A DNA stretch of 64,000 nt, taken from assembly GCF_030362815.1 (NCBI RefSeq), contig NZ_JAUCGR010000001.1, positions 364,024 to 428,023 of the forward strand, written 5' to 3'. Position numbers and translations under genes: made by a program. Below are positions 17,646 to 27,685 of this stretch, one piece after another; the first letter of the stretch is position 1; the number at the start of each line of letters is the position of its first letter. The notes below the pieces were generated by a model. That model made no database searches and was not told the origin of the DNA. It worked only from the letters and a program-made list of their open reading frames with translations. Source of the DNA: Cellulomonas edaphi. GTDB lineage: Bacteria > Actinomycetota > Actinomycetes > Actinomycetales > Cellulomonadaceae.

Positions 17646-18577
17646 CAGTCCACCTCCGGCTTCAGCGCCTTGATGTAGACGATGGAGAAGATCGCTCCGA
17701 CCGCCAGGGTGACGGTCGCGATCGCGGTGCCGTAGCCCACCTGCGAGAACTTGAAGGCCTCCTGGTAGGCCAGCACGGGCAGCGTCGAGCTGTTGGTCCC
17801 GGGTCCGCCGCCCGTCATGACCCAGATGAGCGTGAAGACCCCGAGGGTCTGCAGCGTGGTGAGCATGAGGTTGGTGGAGATGGACCGACGGATCATCGGC
17901 AGCGTGATGCGGAAGAACCGCTGCACGGGCCCGGCTCCGTCGATCTCTGCCGCCTCGGAGATCTCGGGCGGCACCTCCGCGAGCGCGGCGTTGTAGACGA
18001 GCATCGAGAAGGCGGTGCCGCGCCAGATGTTCGCGACGATCACGGCGAACATCGGGAAGGAGATGAGCCAGGTGGTCTCGTCGATCCCGAACCAGCCGAG
18101 CACCGCGTTCAGGGTGCCGTCGGTCGAGAAGAACGCGTACAGCGCGAACGCCGCGACGATCTCCGGCAGCACCCACGCGGTGACCACCAGTCCCCCGACC
18201 ACGGCCCGCAACGGCTTGGCCGCCGAGCGGGAGACCAGGGCCAGGAGCATCCCGAGCACGTTCTGCCCGATCACGGCGGACGCGCCGACGAACAGCACGG
18301 TCAGCCACACGGACTTCCAGAAGTCCGGGCTGGCGAACAGCTCGGTGTAGTTGTCGAACCCGATGAAGTCCGGGTTGGCCGCCTTGTACCCGGTGAGGGC
18401 CGTGTTGGTCAGCGACCCGTACAGCGAGTAGCCGATCGGGCCGGCCAGGAACACGATCAGGAGCGCCACGGCCGGCACGAGGGGAAGCACCTTGCGGCCG
18501 AACCCCCGCCTGGCCCGCGGCCGGGTGGTGGTCCCCCGGCCGCGGCCCGCGCGCGGCTTCAGCGCGACATCGACCAC
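17645..18577 (-). CDS. Sugar ABC importer permease, MalF type (mannoside locus)
   Basis: This 310-residue permease has an N-terminal basic segment (about 1-30, rich in Arg) and then six predicted helices. The EAA loop is SEAAEIDGAGPVQRFFRIT, and the MTGGGPGTNSSTLPVLAYQE region is usual in MalF/UgpA-like subunits. It starts only 4 nt after the binding-protein stop, so it is tightly packed in the operon. It would pair with the downstream MalG-type subunit to form the channel. Confidence 0.92.
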   Translation of the reverse strand: MVDVALKPRAGRGRGTTTRPRARRGFGRKVLPLVPAVALLIVFLAGPIGYSLYGSLTNTALTGYKAANPDFIGFDNYTELFASPDFWKSVWLTVLFVGASAVIGQNVLGMLLALVSRSAAKPLRAVVGGLVVTAWVLPEIVAAFALYAFFSTDGTLNAVLGWFGIDETTWLISFPMFAVIVANIWRGTAFSMLVYNAALAEVPPEISEAAEIDGAGPVQRFFRITLPMIRRSISTNLMLTTLQTLGVFTLIWVMTGGGPGTNSSTLPVLAYQEAFKFSQVGYGTAIATVTLAVGAIFSIVYIKALKPEVD

Positions 18578-18581
18578 GGGC

Positions 18582-19946
18582 TCAGCCCGTCGTGGTCTTG
18601 TCGTCGCCGACGATGCCCTTGACCGCGGTGTCGTACGCCTTGGCGGCGTCCTCCGGCGACTGCTGGCCCGTGGCCATCGCCTCGGCGGCCACCTGGATGT
18701 TCGACGAGATCTGCGAGTAGTCCGGGGTCGCCGGGCGGAAGTGGGTCACGTCGACCAGCGAGGAGAAGAACTCGAACGACGGGTTGTACGCCGTGTAGGC
18801 CGGGTCCTCCGCCACGTCCTTGCGCACCGCGATCTGGCTGTTCTCGGTGTCGTACTTGAACGTGTTCTCCTTGTTGAGCGCGGTCGTGATGAAGTCGAAC
18901 GCCGCCTGCGGGTTCTTGGCGTGCGACCCGACCGCGAGCGTCCAGCCGCCCGACATCGACGTGGCCCCCGGTGCGTCGCCGTTCTGCGTGGGCATCTTGG
19001 CGAAGCCCATCGTCTTGTCCCACTCGGGCCACGCGTTCTCGCCGGAGATCCAGCCGCCCGGCAGCCACGACCCGTCGAGCGCGATCGCGAGCTTGCCCTG
19101 CGGGAGAAGCTCCGTGCTGACGCGGCTGCCGATGGAGGCGTCGAGCGCCTGGTCGAGCGGCGGCGCGAGCTTGTCCTTGTAGATGGTCTCGAGGAAGCCG
19201 AGCGAGTCCTTGAACCCCTGCGAGCCCACCACCCACTTGCTCTGGTCCGTGTCGTACAGCGTGTCGGCCGTGCCGTACAGGAGCATCTCGAAGCCCTGCA
19301 TGGTGGTGGCCTCGCCGGCCGCCTTGCCCGCGTAGACGTTCAGCGGGGTGACGTCCGGCACCTTCTCCTTGACCGCCCGCGCGGCCGCGAGGACGTCGTC
19401 CCAGCTCTTCGGCTGCCAGTCGGCGGGGAGGCCGGCCTTCGCGAAGATGTCCTTGTTGTAGAACAGCGCGCGGGTGTCCGTGCCCATCGAGACGCCGTAG
19501 GTCTTGCCGTCGTCGCCGAGGCCGGCCTGCTTGGCGTTCTCGTAGAACTGGCCCCAGTCCTCCCACTTGCCCAGGTACTCGTCGATCGGGAGCAGGTAGC
19601 CCGCCGCCGCGTCGGAGCGGATCTGGAACGTGTCCTCGTAGATGACGTCCGGGGCGGTCTTGTCGGAGCCGTTCATCAGCGCGAGCTTGGTGAAGTACTG
19701 GTCCTGCTCGGCCTCGATGGGCTGCAGGTCGATGGTGATGCCCTTGTGGGCGGCCTCGAACTCGGTCTTGGCCTTCTGCAGCATGTCGTCGAGCTGGTGG
19801 AACGCGGTCGTCTTCTGGTACGCGACCTTGACCGTCGTCGCACCGCCACTCGCGTCGTCACCGCTCGAGCTGCCGTCGTCACTACAGCCGGCGAGGGCGG
19901 TCAACGCCACCACGCCGAGGATGCCTAGTGCGGGCTTGCCACGCAT
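18582..19946 (-). CDS. Sugar-binding lipoprotein of the mannoside-locus ABC importer
   Basis: This 454-residue family 1 solute-binding protein has a lipoprotein signal peptide ending in LTALAGC and then a Ser/Gly/Asp-rich linker. It would be tethered outside the membrane and deliver sugars to the two permeases encoded downstream. The start at ATG 19946 is supported by AAAGGAGC a few nt upstream; an ATG 27 nt further upstream would put residues before the basic signal start and has no such site. Ligand identity is not visible; the downstream GH38 suggests alpha-mannosides. It is the first gene of the operon behind a strong promoter. Confidence 0.9.
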   Translation of the reverse strand: MRGKPALGILGVVALTALAGCSDDGSSSGDDASGGATTVKVAYQKTTAFHQLDDMLQKAKTEFEAAHKGITIDLQPIEAEQDQYFTKLALMNGSDKTAPDVIYEDTFQIRSDAAAGYLLPIDEYLGKWEDWGQFYENAKQAGLGDDGKTYGVSMGTDTRALFYNKDIFAKAGLPADWQPKSWDDVLAAARAVKEKVPDVTPLNVYAGKAAGEATTMQGFEMLLYGTADTLYDTDQSKWVVGSQGFKDSLGFLETIYKDKLAPPLDQALDASIGSRVSTELLPQGKLAIALDGSWLPGGWISGENAWPEWDKTMGFAKMPTQNGDAPGATSMSGGWTLAVGSHAKNPQAAFDFITTALNKENTFKYDTENSQIAVRKDVAEDPAYTAYNPSFEFFSSLVDVTHFRPATPDYSQISSNIQVAAEAMATGQQSPEDAAKAYDTAVKGIVGDDKTTTG

Positions 19947-20010
19947 GGATGCTCCTTTGCTCCAGTGCTGCAACGCGTGCCGGGCCTCGTCGCCGCACGC
20001 CGTTCCCGCA

Positions 20011-20040
20011 TATTAACGCGATTGGACTTATTAATGTCAA
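20011..20040 (-). promoter_or_regulatory. Strong sigma70-type promoter with AT-rich repeats for the mannoside operon
   Basis: On the minus strand a perfect TTGACA (20040-20035) is followed after 18 nt by TTAATA (20016-20011). TTAATA also occurs at 20034-20029, so two direct TTAATA copies 18 bp apart overlap the promoter. This AT-rich block stands out in its very GC-rich setting. ROK repressors of the NagC/Mlc type bind AT-rich sites, and the ROK gene lies just upstream, so these are good operator candidates. Confidence 0.7.
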
Positions 20041-20081
20041 CGATGTCGGATCACAGGGAGGTAACGATCATCCGGGACGAA

Positions 20082-21314
20082 TCAGGCGTCGAGCATGAGG
20101 TCCGACGGACGCGGCGTGAACGCCTGTCCCAGCACCAGGCAGCCCGCCCCGACGGCCCCAACCTGCGGGCCTAGCGGTGACGTGAGCACGGCGATGGAGT
20201 GCGCGCCTCCGGGCACCTGGTGCGCGGCGACGTGCTTCTCGAGCGCGGGCATCGCGTGCGGCTCCATGCGCGACCAGAGCGGGCCGCCCACGATCACGGT
20301 GTCGAGGTCGCACAGGTCGGTGATGACCACCGCGGCCATGCCCAGCCGCCGGCCCGCCACCTCGAGCACGCTCACGGCCCGCGTGTCGCCCGCGTCGGCG
20401 GCCGCGCAGAGCGCGCTGAAGGCGGTGTCGATCTCGCGCGGGTCGGACAGGCTCCCCGGGTGGGAGATCACGCCGGCCTCGACCCCCTGGTTCACCAGGG
20501 TCTCTGCCCGGAGCACCGCGCCCAGGCAGCCCCGCTTGCCGCACTCGCACGTCTCACCGCCGGGGTCGACGACGAAGTGGCCCGCCTCTCCGGCGTTGCC
20601 CGAGGATCCGCGCACCACGTCGTCGCGGATCACCAGCGACATGGCCACGCCCGTGCCCAGGTAGAAGAACATGAAGTCCGTGGACCGGTGCACGCCCGGG
20701 TTCCACAGGTGCGCGGAGGCGGCCGCGATCGTGTCCTTGTCCAGGATCACCGGCAGGCCGGTCCCCTCGGCGACCGCGTCGCGCAGCGGCACCCCGTGCC
20801 ATCCCGGCAGGTGCGGCGGGTCCATGACCACGCCCTGCTCGACGTCGATCGGCCCCGGTGTCGCGATGCCGACGCCGAGGATGAGCGTGCGGTCGATGCC
20901 GCTCGAGTCGACGAGCTCCTCGATCGCGCGGACCAGGCCGGCGACGACGCGCTCCGGCTGGTCGGGCACGGGCGTGGGCTCCTGGAGCTGGGCCACCGGA
21001 TTCCCGGCGAGGTCGAGCACGACGAACGTCATCACCGCCGGGTCGAGGTGCACGCCGATCGCGTACCGACCGCGCGCGTCGAGGTGGAGCAGCGTGCCCG
21101 GACGCCCCGGCCCCGGCCGGGAGGTCTCGCCCTCCTCGCGCACGAGGCCCTGCTCGAGGAGCCGCCGCGTCGCGTTGGTCACCGTCTGCGCGGACAGGCC
21201 GGTGCGCCGCGCCAGCTGTGCGCGTGACAGCCCTGCGTCGGCCCGCCGGACCACGTCCAGGATCACGGTCTGGTTGAACCCGGCCATGCGCGGCAGGTTG
21301 GTGCCTCGGCGCAT
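20082..21314 (-). CDS. ROK-family transcriptional regulator of the mannoside operon
   Basis: This is a 410-residue NagC/Mlc/XylR-type regulator. A winged HTH fills residues 12-65 (LSRAQLARRTGLSAQTVTNA), followed by a sugar-kinase-like ROK domain. The zinc site is complete: H246 (EAGH) and C256, C258, C263 (CECGKRGC). The usual catalytic Asp-containing motif reads LDKDT, so the domain may sense rather than phosphorylate sugar. It is transcribed in the same direction as the operon it precedes, with the AT-rich promoter in the gap. Repression relieved by a monosaccharide is the usual mode. Confidence 0.92.
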   Translation of the reverse strand: MRRGTNLPRMAGFNQTVILDVVRRADAGLSRAQLARRTGLSAQTVTNATRRLLEQGLVREEGETSRPGPGRPGTLLHLDARGRYAIGVHLDPAVMTFVVLDLAGNPVAQLQEPTPVPDQPERVVAGLVRAIEELVDSSGIDRTLILGVGIATPGPIDVEQGVVMDPPHLPGWHGVPLRDAVAEGTGLPVILDKDTIAAASAHLWNPGVHRSTDFMFFYLGTGVAMSLVIRDDVVRGSSGNAGEAGHFVVDPGGETCECGKRGCLGAVLRAETLVNQGVEAGVISHPGSLSDPREIDTAFSALCAAADAGDTRAVSVLEVAGRRLGMAAVVITDLCDLDTVIVGGPLWSRMEPHAMPALEKHVAAHQVPGGAHSIAVLTSPLGPQVGAVGAGCLVLGQAFTPRPSDLMLDA

Positions 21315-21453
21315 CGCACTCCCTGAGAGTCGTCGGGCGGCGCACGCCCCGCATCACCGGCCGCGTCGCACCGACGCGACAACCGGCTGAGCGTGGACAT
21401 CATCGCCTTGTCCGTGTGCCTGGCGCCAGCCCGGCCCAGTCGGGTGGCGGCAC

Positions 21454-21474
21454 TTCATCAAGATAATGGATGAA
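21454..21474. promoter_or_regulatory. Palindrome TTCATC-N9-GATGAA upstream of the ROK gene
   Basis: TTCATC (21454-21459) and GATGAA (21469-21474) flank an AT-rich centre (AAGATAATG), unusual for the surrounding GC content. It lies 140 nt upstream of the ROK start and could be an operator or promoter element for that gene. No regulator is assigned. Confidence 0.35.
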
Positions 21475-21714
21475 TTGTCCGGGTCGAGCGAGCGCGCCGG
21501 GTGATCGGCGGCAGCACGGCCCCGCTCCGGCCGCTCGGGCAGCCCGTGCCGCGCAGGTCGGGACGTGGCCGCGGTCACAGGCGGCCCGCTTTCGACCGAT
21601 TTGTCCGTCGATCTCCACATCTCCCTCACCTGAGCGCCCGTGATCGGATCGTGACCTTCACATCGGCTGGGCTAGCGTCGTCTGCGGCTCGTGGGGCTCC
21701 ACCCGACGAGCTTC

Positions 21715-21895
21715 CGGGACGGACGCCGAGCGCTGCCGCCGCCCCGGATCCCCATACCCCCGGCAGCGACGGGCGACCCACTCTTGACGTGCGGCTCTCC
21801 CGCACTTGGGGCGCATCACGACGGGGCCTCGCCCCGCGCCGGCCGCACACTCGCGCCGGAGCGTCCGACAGCTCAGCTCGTAGGCGTTCGAGGTC
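21715..21895 (+). ncRNA. Probable c-di-AMP riboswitch (ydaO-yuaA class)
   Basis: The leader of the NlpC/P60 gene contains the conserved blocks of actinobacterial ydaO riboswitches in order: a GCTGCC/GGCAGC stem followed by GACGGGCGACCCA (about 21769-21780), CTTGGGGCGCATC (about 21804-21817), a GGGGCCTCGCCCC hairpin, and near the 3' end CCGACAGCTCAGCTCGTAGG. These elements match my memory of leaders upstream of rpf and NlpC/P60 genes in Streptomyces and mycobacteria. It is expected to turn expression down when c-di-AMP is high. The stretch 21315-21714 upstream holds no recognisable gene. Confidence 0.78.
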
Positions 21896-21899
21896 ACCC

Positions 21900-22745
21900 A
21901 TGACGACCACTACCCCTGGTCACGTCCTGTCCGTCCCCTCCACCCCCGCACGTCCCCGGCGGATCTCCCGCCGTCTCGCGGTGCTCGCCGGCGGTCTGGC
22001 CCTCGTGGTCGCGGCGCCGCTCGCGACGAGCACGGGCGCCTCGGCGGCCACGGCGAGCTCGCAGGTTGCTCCTGCGACGACGTCGACGCCCGCACCCGTG
22101 GCGAAGAAGCACTCGACCACCACCATCAAGCTCTCCAAGCACACGCAGACGCGCGGCAAGAAGGCGGCCCGCGTGCGCGCCACGGTGCACGTCGGCTCCT
22201 CGCCCGCCCGGGGCAAAGTCGTCGTGCGCATCAGCGGCAAGAACTGGAAGACGCTCACGCTGCACCACGGCACGGCCGCGGTGCGCCTGCCCAAGAAGAT
22301 CTCGGCCGGCAAGCACCGCATCACGACGGTCTACCGCGGCACCACCACGGTGAAGCGCTCGGCCGACACGACCGTGCTCCGGGTCAAGAGGGGCACGCCC
22401 AAGGTGGTGTCCGTCGCGAAGCGTTACGTGGGCACCCCGTACCGCAGCGGCGCGTCCGGCCCCCGCGCCTTCGACTGCTCCGGCTTCACCAAGTACGTCT
22501 ACCAGAAGGCCGGCGTGAAGAACCTGCCGCGCACCTCCTCCGCCCAGCACCACGTGGGCAAGAAGGTCTCGCGCAAGAGCGCCAAGCCCGGCGACCTCAT
22601 CTGGACGCCCGGGCACGTCGCGATCTACCTGGGTGGCAACAAGCAGATCGATGCACCGCGACCGGGCAAGACGATCCAGGTCCGCTCGATCTGGCAGAGC
22701 AGCCCCACCTTCATCCGGGTGAACAAGGCCGCGATCTCCGTCTGA
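21900..22745 (+). CDS. Secreted NlpC/P60 peptidoglycan endopeptidase
   Basis: This 281-residue exported protein has a long signal sequence (Arg-rich start, hydrophobic core about 26-45, cleavage near ASAA). A Lys/Arg/Thr-rich beta domain of about 100 residues (60-165), resembling Ig-like bacterial wall-binding repeats, is followed by the NlpC/P60 catalytic domain from about 166. The nucleophile C193 lies in FDCSGFTKYVY and the general base H239 in GHVAIYLGG. It should cleave stem peptides of peptidoglycan. The ATG at 21900 directly follows a probable c-di-AMP riboswitch, which fits a cell-wall lytic enzyme. Confidence 0.92.
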   Translation: MTTTTPGHVLSVPSTPARPRRISRRLAVLAGGLALVVAAPLATSTGASAATASSQVAPATTSTPAPVAKKHSTTTIKLSKHTQTRGKKAARVRATVHVGSSPARGKVVVRISGKNWKTLTLHHGTAAVRLPKKISAGKHRITTVYRGTTTVKRSADTTVLRVKRGTPKVVSVAKRYVGTPYRSGASGPRAFDCSGFTKYVYQKAGVKNLPRTSSAQHHVGKKVSRKSAKPGDLIWTPGHVAIYLGGNKQIDAPRPGKTIQVRSIWQSSPTFIRVNKAAISV

Positions 22746-22794
22746 TCGACGATCCCCCCGTCCGGTCCGGTCCCCGACCGGGCGCAACGGACGC

Positions 22795-22846
22795 ACGACC
22801 CCGCCGTCCCCTCCCGCTCCGGCGGGCGGGAGGACGGCGGGGTCGT
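22795..22846. terminator. Terminator hairpin after the NlpC/P60 gene
   Basis: ACGACCCCGCCGTCC (22795-22809) pairs perfectly with GGACGGCGGGGTCGT (22832-22846). The 22-nt interior can itself fold through CTCCCGC and GCGGGAG. It lies 50 nt after the stop codon. Confidence 0.85.
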
Positions 22847-22879
22847 CTGCATCTGTCATGGCGTTTCGATCATCACGTG

Positions 22880-22893
22880 CTTTCGTTCGAAAG
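22880..22893. promoter_or_regulatory. Inverted repeat CTTTCG-TT-CGAAAG, probable DeoR operator
   Basis: The 14-bp element with 6-bp arms lies 22 nt upstream of the DeoR-family start codon. TTTCG-type repeats are common operators of DeoR-family regulators, and another TTTCG occurs at 22863-22867. Autoregulation of the DeoR-MFS operon is the likely role. Confidence 0.6.
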
Positions 22894-22914
22894 TCTGCGG
22901 TGTATGTTTGCTCC

Positions 22915-23673
22915 ATGGACAGCAGCACACGGCAGCAGCGCATCGTCGACCGGCTCCGGGTGGCAGAGCGGGTCGACGTGGCCGACCTGGCGCTCGCGCT
23001 CCAGACCTCCGAGGTCACCGTGCGCCGCGACCTCGACGCGCTCGCCGCGGCCGGTGCCCTGCGGCGGGTGCACGGCGGCGCGGTCAGCCTGCTGCTGCGC
23101 GGTGAGGAGCTGCCGTTCGCGCTCCGGTCGGTGGAGTCGACGGCCGCCAAGGACGCCATGGCGCAGGTGGTCGCGGGACTGCTGCGCGACGGTGAGGCCG
23201 TCGTGGTGGACAGCGGCACGAGCGGCCTCGCGGTCGCCCGCGCGCTCGTCGGCCGGCGCCTGACCGTCGTCCCGCTCTCCTTGCCCGCGGCGCACGTCCT
23301 GTCCAGCAGCGCGGCGACCACGCTCAAGGTGCCCGGCGGGACCTCCCGGTTCGGCGAGGGCTCGCTCGTGGGTCCCATGACCGAGGCGTCCCTGCGCTCT
23401 TTGCGCGTCGACACGGCCGTCATCACGTGCTGCGGGATGTCCGTCGACGACGGCGTGACCGCGTACGACGACGTCGAGGCGGCGGTCAAGCGTGCGGCGA
23501 TGGCCTGCGCGCGGCGGACCATCCTCGTGGGGGAAGCGGCGAAGTTCGGTCGCACGGCCCTGTCGGTGGTGTGCTCGATGACGGACTTCGACGTGCTGGT
23601 CACCGACTCCGACGCGCCCGCCGGACCGATCGCGCAGCTCCGGCACGCAGGCGTGGAGGTGCTCGGTGCCTGA
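22915..23673 (+). CDS. DeoR/GlpR-family transcriptional regulator
   Basis: This 252-residue protein has an N-terminal winged HTH (residues 5-55: VDVADLALALQTSEVTVRRDL, then RRVHGGAV) and a sugar-phosphate-binding DeoR_C domain with VVVDSGTSGLAVARAL (phosphate loop) and the usual AAVKRAAM and VVCSMTDFDVLVTD parts. Family members sense phosphorylated sugars or nucleosides. I chose the ATG at 22915 because a start further upstream would run through the palindromic operator. The gene overlaps the following MFS gene by 8 nt, so the two form an operon. Confidence 0.92.
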   Translation: MDSSTRQQRIVDRLRVAERVDVADLALALQTSEVTVRRDLDALAAAGALRRVHGGAVSLLLRGEELPFALRSVESTAAKDAMAQVVAGLLRDGEAVVVDSGTSGLAVARALVGRRLTVVPLSLPAAHVLSSSAATTLKVPGGTSRFGEGSLVGPMTEASLRSLRVDTAVITCCGMSVDDGVTAYDDVEAAVKRAAMACARRTILVGEAAKFGRTALSVVCSMTDFDVLVTDSDAPAGPIAQLRHAGVEVLGA

Positions 23674-24883
23674 GTCGACTCCTGACGTCGCCCTGCGCCG
23701 CGCGCGGGTGGCCGTGGCGGGCCTGTTCTTCACCAACGGCGCGATCTTCGCCAACCTCTTCCCCGAGTACCCGGCCATCAAGGCCGAGCTGGGCCTGAGC
23801 AACGCCCAGTACGGGGCGGCGATCGCCGCGTTCCCGGTGGGCGCCCTGCTGGCCGGCCTCGCGGCGGGGGTGCTGGTGCGTCGGTTCCGCTCCTCGCGCG
23901 TGGCCGTCGCGGGCACCATCGTGACCGGCGCGGGGATCCTGCTGGCCGGCGTGTCGACCACCTGGGCGATGCTGGCGACAGGGCTGCTCGTGGCGGGCGC
24001 CATGGACGCGATCACCGACGTGGCCCAGAACGCGCACGGGCTGCGCGTCCAGCGTCGGTACGGCCGCTCGATCCTCAACTCGTTCCACGCCGTGTGGAGC
24101 ATCGGGGCGGTGAGCGGCGGCCTGATGGGGGCGCTCGCCGTCTCGCTCGGCATGTCGCGCGCCGCCCACCTCGCGGTCTCGGGCCTCCTGTTCTCGCTCA
24201 TGGCCCTGGGCTGCTACCGCTTCCTGCTGCCCGGGCCGGAGGACGCGGAGCGTGAGGAGGACGGTGCGTCCACCGCGGCCCGCCCCCCGATGAGCAGGCT
24301 GGCTCTCGTCGTGACGATGACCGCGCTGGTGGTCATCGCGGCGAGCGGCAGCATCGTCGAGGACTCCGGCAGCACGTGGGCCGCGGTGTACCTGTCGACG
24401 TCGCTCGACGCACCGCTCTCGGTGGCGGCGTTCGGGTTCGTCGCACTGATCGGCGCACAGTTCGTGGGGCGGCTGCTCGGGGATCGCCTGGTCGACCGGT
24501 TCGGGCAGCGGGCGATGGCCCGCACCGGAGGCGCGCTCACCGCAGTCGGCATGGGGCTCGCGCTCGCGGTCCCCTCCGTGCCGGGCACGATCGTGGGATT
24601 CGCCGCGGCGGGTTTCGGCATCGCCACCCTGGTGCCCGCGGCCATGCACGGCGCCGACAGCCTGCCCGGGCTGCGCCCCGGGACCGGGCTGGCCGTGCTG
24701 AGCTGGCTCATGCGGCTCGGCTTCCTGCTCTCGCCGCCGATCGTCGGGCTGATCGCCGACGCGACCTCGCTGCGGGCGGGACTGCTCGTGGTGCCCGTCG
24801 CGGGCGTGCTCGTCGTGATCGCCTCCCAGGTGCTCGACACCACCCGCCGCACGTCGGTCCGCGAACCGGTCGAGGTCGCCTGA
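23666..24883 (+). CDS. MFS transporter
   Basis: This 405-residue protein has about 12 transmembrane helices and begins at a GTG inside the end of the DeoR gene. The first helix region FFTNGAIFANLFPEYPAIKAEL, with a cytoplasmic loop VRRFRSS, resembles the FucP/YbjJ-like branch of MFS carriers often paired with sugar regulators. Substrate is unknown. Coupled translation with a DeoR regulator suggests either sugar export or uptake controlled by a phosphorylated sugar. Confidence 0.88.
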   Translation: MPESTPDVALRRARVAVAGLFFTNGAIFANLFPEYPAIKAELGLSNAQYGAAIAAFPVGALLAGLAAGVLVRRFRSSRVAVAGTIVTGAGILLAGVSTTWAMLATGLLVAGAMDAITDVAQNAHGLRVQRRYGRSILNSFHAVWSIGAVSGGLMGALAVSLGMSRAAHLAVSGLLFSLMALGCYRFLLPGPEDAEREEDGASTAARPPMSRLALVVTMTALVVIAASGSIVEDSGSTWAAVYLSTSLDAPLSVAAFGFVALIGAQFVGRLLGDRLVDRFGQRAMARTGGALTAVGMGLALAVPSVPGTIVGFAAAGFGIATLVPAAMHGADSLPGLRPGTGLAVLSWLMRLGFLLSPPIVGLIADATSLRAGLLVVPVAGVLVVIASQVLDTTRRTSVREPVEVA

Positions 24884-24918
24884 CCCGGTCGCCCGCCACT
24901 CGGTACCCCGACCCTGTG

Positions 24919-24996
24919 GTTGTCCACGGTTCGCGCGCCGGGAGCGTGGACAACAACCACCGGGTCGTCGGGCGGTCGTCGGGCGGTCGTCGGATG
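24919..24996. repeat. Inverted repeat plus tandem 11-bp repeats between MFS and M3 peptidase genes
   Basis: GTTGTCCACG (24919-24928) and CGTGGACAAC (24945-24954) form a perfect 10-bp inverted repeat with a 16-nt loop. Directly after it come three tandem 11-mers: GTCGTCGGGCG at 24964-24974 and 24975-24985, and GTCGTCGGATG at 24986-24996. The hairpin may terminate transcription between the two convergent genes; the tandem repeat has no known role. Confidence 0.6.
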
Positions 24997-25003
24997 GGGC
25001 GGG

Positions 25004-26917
<1,914 letters not shown>

Positions 26918-26997
26918 GGTCCGACGATAGTGCCGGCCGCCGAGGTCGCCACGGTGTTATCCGGCGATGTTGTCCGGCGGTGCGCGCCGGGCCGCCG

Positions 26998-27417
26998 TCA
27001 CGCCAGCCGCAGCCCCATCCCCAGGGAGTCGGGCGCGGTCTCGGTGAACCCGTGCCGCGTGTACAGGCGGCGACCCGGCGCGTCCGCCAGCAGGTTGACC
27101 CAGGCCCCCGGCGGGGCGTCCGCGCGGACCCGCGCGAGCAGCGCGCTCAGCACCGCGTCACCGATGCCGCGGCGCTGGTGGGCGGGCAGCACCGCCATGT
27201 CGATGACGTGGAAGTACCAGCCGCCGTCCCCGAGCACCCGGCCCATGCCGACCACGGCGCCCGACTCGTCGTGCACCGCGTGGCAGGCCGCCCACGCCCC
27301 GTCGAGACCGGCACGAGCCTGGTCCTCGGTGGGCGACGAGAGCCCGGCAGCACGACGTAGATGCAGGTAGTCCGCGAGCGGTGGCGGACCCATCACCAGG
27401 CTGTACCCGTTCTCCAC
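26998..27417 (-). CDS. GNAT-family N-acetyltransferase (copy 1)
   Basis: This is a 139-residue single-domain acetyltransferase. The acetyl-CoA motif A is visible as AVLPAHQRRGIGDAVLSALL, after GMGRVLGDGGWYFHVIDM. The acceptor is unknown. It is clearly paralogous to the GNAT at 57067-57501: both share PPP.ADY.HLR.AAGL, MGRV.GDGGWYF, VHQRRG/AHQRRG and GRRLY blocks. The ATG at 27417 gives a short natural N-terminus before PPPLADYLHL. Confidence 0.88.
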   Translation of the reverse strand: MENGYSLVMGPPPLADYLHLRRAAGLSSPTEDQARAGLDGAWAACHAVHDESGAVVGMGRVLGDGGWYFHVIDMAVLPAHQRRGIGDAVLSALLARVRADAPPGAWVNLLADAPGRRLYTRHGFTETAPDSLGMGLRLA

Positions 27418-27532
27418 GCCAGCAAGCCTCTCATCGGCGCTCCCCCGACGTGCCGTCGGCCCGGCTCCGGCGCATCATCGAACCGAGTTCACCGGACGAG
27501 CTCAGACGAGCCCACGGCACGAGGGAGACACC

Positions 27533-27685
27533 ATGACCGAGCAGAGCACCCCGATCCCCGACGACCCCCGCGCCCACACCGAGGAGCCCGCGGAGGGTGA
27601 CATCACCGACGTCGAGGGCGACGTCGCGCGCGAGCACTCGACGGATCCCGCCGAGGGCGCGACCGACGCGGCCGAGGGCGCCTGA
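27533..27685 (+). CDS. Small acidic protein of unknown function
   Basis: This is a 50-residue frame starting MTEQSTPIPDD and ending DAAEGA, with a clear GAGGGAGA Shine-Dalgarno 5 nt before the ATG. It is rich in Glu, Asp, Ala, Thr and Pro, has no hydrophobic segment and is predicted to be disordered. Third codon positions are almost all G or C, which supports coding. A second protein of the same style is encoded at 52999-53199. Function unknown. Confidence 0.6.
   Translation: MTEQSTPIPDDPRAHTEEPAEGDITDVEGDVAREHSTDPAEGATDAAEGA

Noticed and set aside
24919-24954. Chromosomal or plasmid origin with inverted DnaA-box-like arms
   Set aside because: Only two imperfect boxes are present and no dnaA, dnaN, rpmH or parAB gene is near, so this is not called an origin.
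24964-24996. CRISPR-like repeat
   Set aside because: The 11-bp units are directly adjacent without spacers and there are no cas genes.
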